Assembly: GCF_016906535.1 (NCBI RefSeq)
Contig: NC_057382.1
Span: 1,612,001-1,676,000 of the forward strand
Direction of reading: 5' to 3'
DNA from: Rhizoctonia solani
Taxonomy: Eukaryota; Basidiomycota; Agaricomycetes; Cantharellales; Ceratobasidiaceae
DNA: 64,000 bases
The position numbers were made by a program, and so were the translations under genes. The notes below the pieces were generated by a model that was not told the origin of the DNA, did no database searches, and saw nothing but the letters and a program-made list of their open reading frames with translations. This document shows positions 1-10,145 of this stretch, piece after piece (the first letter of the stretch is position 1; every line of letters starts with the position of its first letter).

Positions 1-19
1 CCCTCGACTCCCCAGCAAA

Positions 20-1635
20 ATGGTGTGGCCACTTTCTCTTGCGCTTCTGACCGCGACAGCCCAAATCAGTATTGCCTACCACCCTCCAGTAAAGATAAAC
101 CTATCGAGTCGTACAAAATACGATCGTTTAGTTGGGCGGGCTTTACCGAAGACGACCGTTCCGCTAGAGAACTACTTTAACGGGACTGATCTGCAGTACG
201 TATATGCGTATTTTACCGTCACCTTAATGGACGAAACCAATAACAATACTTCTTGAAAAGGTGGCATGGGGAGGTACAAGTAGGGACCCCTCCGCAAATT
301 TTCAGCGTTGTTTTCGATACCGGAAGCCTCGATGCTGTAATCCCAGGTAAGAGTTTATAAAGCTCTCACTACCAAAATGATCATGAATTGCTCTGACGTA
401 TTCTGAAATTAGACCATTCATGCAATTCCTGCCTAGGACATAGAACTTTCAGCCGCAATCTTTCCTCTACATTTAATGACTATAACGAATCCTTCTACGC
501 TGAGTTTGCCACCGGCGTGGGCGTAGACCCCAGCGTGAGACATATTTTGTGCAGCATTCCGAAACAATAAACCAACATCCGTTTAATGCCGAACAAGATT
601 TCCGAATGGCTTATTTATGCGGCCGCTCAGGATGTAGTCTCGGTTGCTGGCTTGCCTGCGGTAACCCTAGATATGTATCTGATTACCGACGAGAGCGCAG
701 GATTTTGGGCCGCCCCGTTTGATGGAATTTTTGGTATGTCGATGATTACGCTCGTTTAATTCATATGAACATGTCCTCTAGGTATGGGCTATAAGGCTCG
801 AGGGTCATTTTTCCAAACGCTGGTACAACAAGGGTTAGATCGTAAGCCAAGTCAAATTTACCACATGCATGGCATATATAATTATCGCTAATGTAACAAA
901 AGCTGTCATGGGCTTCTGGCTAACGCCATTATCAATGGGGCAAGCAGAAATGACCCTTGGAGGTGTGGATGAATCAAAGATTCAGGGAAAGAGAGTCGAC
1001 TACATACCTATTCCCGGTGGGGCTTATGTAGGCTCTCAGCTTACCTTACTACCTGATTCATGCTAACTCAAACAAAGGGCTTTTGGCAATTAGAATCGAG
1101 TCAATTTGCGGTCAATGGAAACACTAACCATGTGCTGAAACGGATTCGCCAAGTCTACTTCGATTCGGGGACGGCCAACGTAGGCTAGATTCCTTGAAAC
1201 GACGTATATTGACTCACCCATCTTTGGTTATAACATTAGCTTCAGTTCCCGAAGGATACTACGGAAGCACTATATGCGTTAATTTCTCCCAAGATTAAGC
1301 CAGTTGGGACGAATGGCGCGTATGGTCTACCATGCTCCGAAGTTTCATCGATCCAAGCCCGGATAGATTTCACCTTTAATGACCAGAACGGAAAGGTACG
1401 TGTTTAACAACTTGTTCATCCTGCTCCCAGGTCTGAATACTAAGTTTTTCGCCAGCCTATTATCCTTTCCGTGCCTCCACAAGAACTGAGTGTTGGCCCG
1501 TTCACAGACAACGAGAGGATGTGTCAGACGCTCATAAACGCAGGCTACGACCAGAACTTCGTTGGGGGGAGTTTGCTCAAGCACTACTACAGCATTTGGG
1601 ATCAGGGTAATGCACGTATGGGTTTCGCGTCATGA
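20..1635 (+). CDS. Secreted pepsin-like aspartic protease (family A1)
   Basis: Endopeptidase of the A1 family, predicted to be secreted. Nine exons can be joined in frame by eye: 20-195, 261-346, 413-534, 631-733, 782-850, 903-1027, 1078-1179, 1240-1395 and 1456-1635, giving 372 codons plus stop. A hydrophobic N-terminus (MVWPLSLALLTATAQISIA) looks like a signal peptide. The first active-site motif appears as VGTPPQ then VFDTGS in exon 2, and the second as YFDSGT in exon 7. Between them are the flap-to-core markers PFDGIFGMG and MTLGGVDESKI, and near the end the usual GGSLLK..Y and MGFA block. All introns are GT-AG and 48-96 bp. The length is close to that of a short fungal A1 protease with little propeptide. 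The third intron (535-630) is the longest and least certain. Both catalytic aspartates are present, so activity is plausible; substrate is unknown. Confidence 0.88.
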
Positions 1636-2593
1636 GAATAGTTTAAAATAAGACTGTTTGTTCGATTCCGAGCCTCGACTCATGTGATGCTTCCATATTC
1701 AGGAGGTGGTACTTCATTGAGTTACTGGTTCGAATCAGTTCGACCGAAATGTTTCTGCCATAGCCATATCACTTGTAGGCTAATTGATGTAAGCTGATTT
1801 ATCGATAGAGTTCTGCTGAAAATTCGCTAAGCTTGCTCATAATCATACATCTCGAAACCAAGCGCTCAATGTATCAATAATCAAACATATCCTTGTACGC
1901 ACTTCGCACTGACCTCTGAGCATGATCAGCAAACTTGGCCAGAGCTGCTCCTACTTACATTCGATTAGTTTGCAACATGGGACTGCCACATATTTTTTTA
2001 ATCGATAAACAGTGATGCATTTATTTGCAGCTGCTCTCCGCCCTGTGGTTAAGCCGAGCAGAAGCCTCGCCTATGGGATATAGTTCAATCAGCGCCGTAG
2101 GTGTGATATGGAGAGATTGTAACCAAACACCTTGGGCAACCTTGCAAAGGGGCGACAGGTTCAGAACAAGGTCCTCGGCTGACGGCTACGTTGTTTCGAC
2201 GGCTTCATTTCTATAGCGGAAGTAAGGTATTTTACATCGATTATTACTTGAGCACCCGGAGCCAAGCGCCCTTTACTCGGTTCCCACTAACTCCGGTGCC
2301 ATTATTGATGAATCAGGCTAGACTAAGCTCTCTATTCGCTTTTGTGGTGATCCGCTCAATCTTATATCGAAAGATTCAATTTCTCGAATTCAGAAACTAA
2401 CTTATCCTGGGTAGATGAGGGATGTGATGTCACAGTTGACTAGTGAATCAAGTGAACGAAAATACGCCACTGTCCTCTCAACCGTGAGGTGATCCGGAAT
2501 CTGTCAAGCTCATAAAGGGTCGTCCCATGCTACCTTTTTTTTGCCCTACATTCGACCATCACTACAACTTCCTATCTACCCTGTGCCTCGAAA
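1636..2593. other. Intergenic region between protease and PBP-like gene
   Basis: Short open frames at 2025-2216 and 2191-2400 (+) have no recognisable domain, overlap in different frames and lack convincing splice links. The last ~150 bp is pyrimidine-rich and is the likely promoter/5' UTR of the downstream gene. I see no RNA gene or repeat. Confidence 0.4.
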
Positions 2594-3956
2594 ATGGTTG
2601 CAACTTCACTGGTCCTAGCTCTTGGTTCTGGGCTAGCTGCCCTTGCCCTCCCCACACAGCAGCCACTTATTGGGATTAATTTTGCTGATGAATTTAAAAC
2701 GAGCTGCAATGTGAACAATCCAGCTGCCGAGAAGACTTACTACGGCGTAGGGAATAACAAAGATACTAACGCTGGTCAAGTCAAGTTGAGGATCAGCAAT
2801 GGAGGTGCTGGCCTTTCTGGCCTAGTCGGCGCACTAGCGGATGAGTTTATCACGTACATGGTCAACAAAACAGACATCGACAAGCGCGTGGATCCGTTTA
2901 GGGTAGGTACTCATCTCTCATGTTTTTGCCTTCATTTAATCGAATGATCACATAGGTTGAATGGGTAAAAGGCGATACAACCGAGACGCTCAATTACCTG
3001 GCAACCGGCCAAGCAGACATTGGAATTACTTACAACAAGGCGGCAGAGTGCCAAGCCATGTCCGATAAGGTGGCCGCTCGTAGAGTCTACGGGTTTAGAG
3101 ATCATTTCTATCTTGTTGGACCCCATAATAAGTAAGCGTTCGATGTTTCTTGATTGTCATTATACACTGACAACTCAATCGTTAGCCCGGCTGGCCTAAA
3201 TGTATACCAAAACGGCACTGCCAACCAGACAGTTTTCACTCAATTTCAGAAGATTGTGTCCACGGGAAATAACGCGACTCATGTAAGTTAGATATGGTCG
3301 ATTACAGTGCACATTTGCTTACCTGCAGCAGAGCCCTCCCACTCGTTTTTTTATCCCGGTTCGACAAGTCTGCCACGAACATTAAAGATTCAGAATTATT
3401 CGTTGCAATTGGCCAGGTGAGTTCTTAAAAAGTGAGAAAAGGGCGCGCATTTACCCAGGATACCAGGTGCCATGGGGTCTGGCCTACTCCAAGTGGTATC
3501 ATCAATACATCATGTATCCGATAGATGCGCTTGTAAGTGGTCTATATAGTATCTTTTTGGTGATACGAACACTCATGGGAATAATAGAAAGCTGCAGCGC
3601 TCTTAGAAGAGTATACGATTACTGATAGGGGTACCTGGCTTTCGACTCCCAAGAACATAACAGAAATGTTAGTTCTCTACAACGAGGGAAAAGACGATGA
3701 AACACAAGATAACCCGGATGTAGTTGAAGGCCCGGCGGACCCCCTTCTAAATCCTGCGTTTTTCTTGACGAGCACCAAAATTTGCGAGGAAAACAAGGAC
3801 CTTGCAGATGCCTTCCTCGATTGGGTGGTCGACCGTGCGCTTGGTCAGGAAGTTATTAAGGGTTACAGGAGAAACGATTCAGACGAGTGGCTCTACACTG
3901 GTGCGCCTAACCGTACCGACCTCCGAATCCAAAACTGCACCATCCAAGGATCTTAG
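2594..3956 (+). CDS. Secreted PBP-fold (TupA-like) solute-binding protein, frameshifted
   Basis: The protein resembles the periplasmic-binding-protein family used by bacteria for tungstate/phosphate-type anions; in fungi these are secreted proteins of unknown role. A signal peptide (MVATSLVLALGSGLAALALP) is followed by YGVGNN, LRISNGGAGLSGLVGALAD, the EWVKGDTTETLNYLATGQAD-type ligand-loop region, ITYNKAAE and IGQVPWGLAYSKWYHQYI. Introns can be placed at 2903-2955, 3132-3185, about 3283-3328, about 3418-3470 and about 3533-3588, all GT-AG. One problem: after the third intron the frame reads SPPTRFF then drifts to a stop, while the conserved continuation SRFDKSATNIKDSELF lies one base out. Removing one T from the run of seven T at about 3346-3352 would restore it. 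Either a sequencing/assembly error or a recent inactivating insertion. The C-terminus from about 3588 to the TAG at 3954-3956 is open. Several N-x-S/T sites fit secretion. Confidence 0.75.
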
Positions 3957-5149
3957 GAAGTTAAGTGCCAATACGGACATTCCTGATAATTGATCCAACA
4001 TTGCTTCTAATTTCATCCCTTCTTATCCTTGAATGTAATATACATAACTACACCTGAACAATAAATTCCCTAACGAGTGAAGTATTATCTTGAGCGTCCC
4101 AGTACTAGTACTAGTAGCGTTGAGAGGAATGATGAATGAGGGACCACCGATTCTTCCTCTGTCTGTTCCATTGCGTATATATATAGACTACAATAACTTG
4201 GACTTTAGTAGGCATTGACCCTTCGGCTTAGAGCATACAGTAATGAACAACGACATGCCAAGCTCGAGCCTCAACCCAGATTTATACGTTCCTACTAAAA
4301 CGATTGCGCGCGAAGCTGCATACTTAGCCTGGGCGCGCTCGTGGCGTGAGATAATTATATATAAATGACTACGTGAGGTATCAGGGTATATAACACCGAG
4401 TACGATGGGAAAAGACCGGATAAGGTGGGAACCCGACCGCGAGTGAGGCTCGCAGATGGGTGGTCCAAACTATGCTCAACGGGTGGTGTGGTGGGTGGGA
4501 GAAAAAGAAAAAGATACGTCCCTAAGAGACCAATGACGCGAGAATATGATCGAGACCGCAAAGCAGGCGAGGAGAAGATGACTGAAGGGGGGAGAAGAAG
4601 GTGCGAAGTACAAACTGTGGCAGGACTCAACATAGTGGATCATCTTCAGCTAAGTCCTGGTTGTACGTCTGCGCGGGCTACGATGCACAACCCACTACCG
4701 TGTAAATGCATTAAGCTGTCAATCGCAAATTTGATTCAATATAGAAGATTTCCTCGATGAAACCCCGCACAGGCGCTGAAGTTTAGCTAGTAAGTCCACT
4801 ATGGTTAGAGAACTTAAGCTGGGAATGATGATAGCCCCACGCCCGTCCACTCGGTTCAAGAAGACGTGATTCTCCTACACAGATTATCAAAACAAAGATG
4901 ATCATTACCACCCCAGGTAGCAAATGCCTCTTTCTGAGCTCTTAACGAAAATAAACTTGAAGGGCCCAACATTAAGGTGACAGGTCACTTGTATTTCCGC
5001 CGCTTCGTATGACGCCAGTTTGTTATACCCTGGTCCTCGTAATGACTAAACTATAAAAGAGCCATCTCTTGTATAAGAGGGGGGGGGGTGTGGTCTTTAG
5101 TTTCGTTAGATCGCGCAAGTATTGATTGGGATTGATCCCGTATTGATAT
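3957..5149. other. Gene-poor intergenic region
   Basis: Frames at 4355-4633 (-) and 4425-4760 (+) overlap each other, are low-complexity (Arg/Lys- or Ser-rich) and match no family I know. A short CTAGTA/GTACTAGTAC repeat lies near 4100-4117 and a run of nine to ten G near 5082-5091. No gene is supported. Confidence 0.35.
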
Positions 5150-5890
5150 ATTACCGGCAAGCCAGATCACAAATAGTCTGGTGGTTCAGGTTCTTCTAGC
5201 GCTCGGGGGCTCCATAGCCGTTTTAGTGACTCAAGGGCCACCGGGCCTATGTACTGGTACATGATTCTGTACTGAATGTCGTCAATGTACCGCGGTCGGC
5301 GCCCTGGGTGGTTCCTCACTATCCTCTATGTACCCGCACACTCCAGTGATATCGGTACCATATGGTCCTTCACCTGTCTCGTCTTCGGTCCCGACGTCAA
5401 CAGTACCTTATAATTGAGCGATCTTAACTTACCCCAAATCTCTTGTACATCTCTTGCCTTTGATAAGAATGGCTATTTGGCGAGAGGGTGCGAGTCGAGG
5501 AGGTGCATACTGCCTTACGTACATGTACTATAGTTGAGGCACTTGGGACAAAATGCCCCCGCTGTTGTGTTCCGTTTATTTGGGCACACGAATGACGTAT
5601 GTATGGATATATAAGATCTAGTACCATCGAGCACGCACATGTGGCGCAGTGTGTAGAGACTTTGAATAGGGATAATTTGGCGATTGAACGTTATGCGAGA
5701 TCTCCAGATCTATTCCGTAACGCGTGTTCATTCCCTCCAAATTACTGATAACTTCAATGCCAACTAATTGTTCGGTGACTCGAGACCATGTGTCTAATTG
5801 AGAATGAAAGCAAAGTGCGGTATCGATATCAGGCAGACTCATCAAGTCGTACACAACGCAGAAAAAAAGACAAGAGGAAAAGAAAGACAA
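5150..5890 (-). pseudogene. Possible decayed minus-strand coding region, unrecognised
   Basis: On the minus strand several stretches read like protein but in shifting frames: about 5890-5640 (containing TWSRVTEQLVGIEVISNL), about 5540-5440 (RQYAPPRLAPSRQIAILI), about 5390-5290 and about 5290-5173 (RYIDDIQYRIMYQYIGPVAL). I could not join them with convincing splice sites and recognise no family. It may be a small multi-exon gene or a relic of one; chance open frames are also possible. Confidence 0.2.
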
Positions 5891-5998
5891 AAGATTCGAT
5901 CAAAAATTATCCATGCTAAGCTATTTCAACAAAAATGGAAGGTCCGATGCGAGTGCCAGTCCAAGGGGTTATGTCCACCATCTTTACACTCAAATACA

Positions 5999-7446
5999 CT
6001 AGCGACCATAACCTTGTCCCTGTGGAGGGTATCCATGGCCCCCATTGTAATACTGCTGTCCACTCACTCCGCCAACCAAGCTTGCAGGGTGGCCTTGATA
6101 CATCGAGTTGGGCCCGTATGCGCTCTTGGTATCGTCCAAGCCATAATCGTTGTTGTCGGACGTGAGGAGGGGATCTTTGATCTCCCATACAGATTGCTTC
6201 GATCCGACGGAGAACTCGAGATCCTCTTTAGTGATACTATCCCAGTACTTGTAAACCATCATTACTGAGAGAAGCATACACCTGGAATGAAATAGTCAGC
6301 CACGCGGATAGAAGCAATGACGCAATCAATGATGGACGTACAATGTGTAGAAGAAAAGTCCATCAATGTAGTGCTGAACGGCGTCGCAAATCGTGACACT
6401 GAAAGCGAACAGGAGGACTTGTGCCACAGTAAAGAATGATGCTCCAAAAACCTGTACCGGATCATGGTTCGGTCAGGACTTGCCAAGGCCAGATGGTTGG
6501 GAGATCACTTACGATATCACCAATCGGCCATCGGTCGTCGAGGGTGCGCAACACGAGGACAAGTTGAAGCACGACATACACGACAACACAAAGGATTGGC
6601 CATAGAAGATACACGATGAAGAGGCCGATGGGCTTGGCGTAACTAAATCCAGCAAGGCCTGTTCACACGCAACGATGAGTTTTCGAGAGCGTGGTAACCA
6701 AAGTAGGACATACCTTTGAACGTCGCTATTGAGACGAAGAATGATAGGCCAAAGAAGATGAGACACGCGATTCTCAGGCCCTGCAATCCATGCCATCAGC
6801 AAGCATGTTCCATCCAGAAGCTGATGGAATGGAGACTCACCCAAAGCGAGGTAGGAGTGCCGTCCTCTGCAAATTGGAACCCAACAAACCCATTGATCAA
6901 CAGGCATGCGTATGTTGCGGTGACGAGGCCGGAATATATCGCCGCGAACCACTAGAAGTCATATGTGAGCTTCAAAAGATATAGAATCTTTTATGCGTAC
7001 TCACGGGATACACATTGCTGGATGTAGGGATGATTGCCGAGTCGAGGAAAAACGCCAGAAGTTCGATAACCATGAACATGTAGAAGAAATGTACAATTTC
7101 TTTGCGACCTGGAGATCATTCACATCAGTGGCATTTCCCGCCGTCGATCTTGTTGCACTAACCAACGGCGGTATATTTGCTTCTAATATGGTATATCATG
7201 ATCGCAGTCATGACCAACGCAACGACATGCACAAAGCATGTCGCTATACACCCCAGGAGCGAGTCAGCGACTATCAGAAGCCGAGGTGAGCGAGTGCGTA
7301 CCTGGTTGAAAAATAAGAGTTCCGTTGATTTCGACGTTGCGGCTATAGCATGTTGGCTCGATGCCCTGCGACTCTCCCACCAAGGGGCATACTATCAGAC
7401 TCGCCGTGGAGCAGATATCATCAAACGAGCCAAACTCGAAGCCCAT
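5999..7446 (-). CDS. CHS7: Chitin synthase export chaperone, Chs7 family
   Basis: ER membrane chaperone needed for export of chitin synthase III (Chs3-type) to the cell surface. The N-terminus reads [19 protein letters not shown], then [17 protein letters not shown], the hallmark of this family. Exon 1 is 7302-7446 and ends in phase 1 (donor gtacgc). The next exon begins after ...TATAG and reads [20 protein letters not shown], followed by [53 protein letters not shown] with TSLW, and the 92-codon last exon (6277-5999). The tail is Gly/Tyr/Gln-rich and ends at TAG 5999-6001. This is the usual seven-TM layout with a cytosolic variable tail. Introns are about 50 bp each. The gene starts a minus-strand series with the next three genes; each has its own intergenic gap, so no shared transcript is implied. 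Confidence 0.92.
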
Positions 7447-7731
7447 CGTATATGGGAGCTCCTTGCTACAGTACTAGTGTAGCAGTCGATTTTATTCAAG
7501 TCGTGTTAAGGCAATGGATACAGCAAAGAACAGAGGTGTGAGGAAAGGGAATGTCGGAAATCAAATGTTGCGGTCGGGCACAGAAGGAGACAGAGGCAGT
7601 GACCGCAGAGAAACCCGGACCCTGTTTTAAGCGCTGTGGCTATATCTTGGCACTCGATTCGCGAAACAACACGAACGTGCCTGTCTATTTCGGGCTTCAT
7701 TTATCCAAACAAATCATTTTAAACTACACCC

Positions 7732-9819
7732 TCAACTCTGGGTCTCTTCTGGTCGGCTCCAAATCCAGCCTTCGTGCGCCCAAAACGGCATTTCCGTCTC
7801 AAATGACCACTGTGATGTCGTGTATCTGACAAGCCGTTCCATGAGCCTCCGTCCCTCAGTTTTGATGCCGAGAACTTACCTTAGTGCGTGTAAGAAAATG
7901 TAAAGGGACTCAGGTTTGGGGTCCGGTCGAAGTGGAAGGTAACATTCGGTGCAATATAACGAGCCATCCTCTGCGACAGCGACCTCGTCTGGGAGCTTGT
8001 CTTCGGATTGAGGTTGTTCTTCCGCAAACGATGCCATTTCCTTTACTCGATCAGACGTATTTGCATTCGCTCCGTCTTCTTTAATCCGCTCCCATTCCCG
8101 TTCGACGACAGGATTCAGTGCCTTTTTGGCCCGGAAGATCACGTCCCTCCACCGTCCCCAATCCTCGCTCTCGTCTTTTTCATTTCTTAGCCTGGTAATG
8201 ATACCCACTGCTTCTGATGATAAAGGCACTGGGGACGACATTCCGATATCATTCCCAGTCTCTCGAGGCAGAGGGGTCCCGGTACCAGGTGTTGGTGTCC
8301 TACTCGCAGGTGTTGGCAAGGGCGTAGTATCCTGCTCGATCGCTATGTTGGCCAATGCACCAGCGACTCGATCCATACTAGCTTTGTCGGAGGTCTCGGG
8401 TAAAATGTCTGGCAATTTGAATTGACTGTTTGTTGGTGGTTGAGGGGCCTGCCTTTCTTCCGAAGGAATTACGGATATACCGCCTTTCCCTCCTCTCGGG
8501 CCCTACCAATCAAGTAAGCATTTAGATGGGAATAGCAAAAGTATAGGGCACGCGACGCACCCATACCCGTACGTTCTGATAGACAGGATCATTAGCAATA
8601 GAGTGTCCGATAAATTGCAGGTGAACTCGAATCTGGTGAGCTACCCCATAATTAAACATAAGAAAATCTCAACATATATGCGAAAAATGAGACGCACACC
8701 GTCCGGTAAGTGGTTGGCAGTGCAGCACACTTGTATTCGATACTGGGTCGTAGAACAGCCTGTTGAATATTGTTTTGGCGTGCTGGATTAATCAGTGTGC
8801 TAGCTTAGTGGATGGTATCCAATGCCTCAGTAACATACCTTGCCCTCGGGGTGCACAATATTCAAGCCCATCTGTCGATCTACGCACAACAGCGGTTGCT
8901 CGACTACAACTTGCTCCCTGCATAACAGACAGTTAGTCTTCTGTTAAATTTACGAGCCAAATACCATACTCAGGAAACTCTCCCAAACATCTTGCTATAT
9001 ATTCTTTTCGTACGACTCCGGCAATAAACTCATTGCAGAGCAGTCGGGCCCTTTCAGCCGTGAGCGCAATGATCATACATCCTGATGTAAGCCTATCAAG
9101 TCTGTTCACAGCTATAATTCAGTCTTGAGGAATGAAGCGATTAATACTAAGGGATAGACAACGTACTATATGGGATGGGAATACCGAAGTCTCGTTTGAG
9201 GATCTCGACAAGGCTATTCTTGAAGTATCTGCCCGTGGCATGTACAGGCTTGCATCACTGTTAACGTCTGCGTCGAGACGCAGAGGGGACAAACTCACAA
9301 TACTTCCAGGTTTATCTATCACAATAAAGCCATGCTCATCATCCCTGTGAAGAATCTTCACGGGCGTAGAAGTCACGGGAATCTCATGTCGATGCACCAT
9401 ATTCCTAACAGCCAGTGAACCTCACAAATAGCCGTCCGATGAATAGAACTCACTCAATGCGATCTCCATTCTTGATAATTGTCCCAGGCTTGGCTACAAC
9501 ACCGTTTACGGTGACAACTCCTGATTCGAGAGCATATCTCTACACGGTTTAATACTTCCTTAACATTTGCTTAAAGAAATTGACTCACATAATACTCAAT
9601 ACTCCGGTCTCTAAACTCGGTTGACACCAATTCCAGAATCTCTCGACCCCACCAACGTTGTTTGGCCATTGTTCGATACGGATGCCAATACATCGGCACA
9701 CGTTTCAATCCAGGCGTAAAATGCTCTGCTCCTGGCTTCCTAGATGTCTTGCTCACTACATCCTGCAGATCGTTGGGAGCGAGAGGATTGGGTGGCTTGG
9801 CCTCTTCTCCATCTGACAT
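7732..9819 (-). CDS. RluA-type tRNA pseudouridine synthase (RIB2/PUS9/RPUSD2 group)
   Basis: Converts a uridine in tRNA (position 32 in characterised yeast members) to pseudouridine. Starting at ATG 9819, the N-terminal region carries a basic segment, then an S4-like stretch ([27 protein letters not shown]), the [16 protein letters not shown] and FIVIDKPGS strand, the catalytic motif NRLDRLTSG around 9075-9100 with the nucleophilic Asp, and [19 protein letters not shown] around 8590-8640. A Ser/Thr/Pro-rich, probably disordered insert follows (8415-8100). The end carries [16 protein letters not shown] and, after a final intron whose donor follows LHALR, the family-typical tail [16 protein letters not shown] ending at TGA 7732-7734. 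That conserved tail shows the last exon is real even though the unspliced frame stops at 7876. It lacks the C-terminal deaminase domain seen in yeast Rib2. Confidence 0.88.
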
Positions 9820-10145
9820 GATGACCCGAGGGTTGAAGTAGAAATGAAGTTTTCTTTTGGGGCCAAATACTCTCCAAAAAACCTGGACGGTTATTGTGGA
9901 TGGTGGTTATAGCCAAAGATCTACGCTTAGTAATCGCACGTATGACTGGGAAATCAATCGATTGGAAATTGAGTGCATACACGAAGAGCGATGGTTCCAA
10001 GGCTGGAAACGAAAGTGGTGCGCACACTATGTTGGTCAATCTTAGAACCGAAACAGGAGTATCCAAACGAAGAAAGAGCACGGATTTTTTTTGATACAGG
10101 ATTACTGGTAAATCAAAAACAACTAGACAGTGTGGGGTCCGTTTA
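9820..10145. other. Intergenic region (promoter of PUS gene / 3' UTR of F-BAR gene)
   Basis: 326 bp between two minus-strand genes. Open frames here (9740-10234 -, 9857-10045 +) are not conserved-looking and cross the neighbouring start codon. Nothing else seen. Confidence 0.4.

Noticed and set aside
5798..6268. 156-codon open frame on +
   Set aside because: It overlaps the conserved last exon of CHS7 on the other strand and has no domain.
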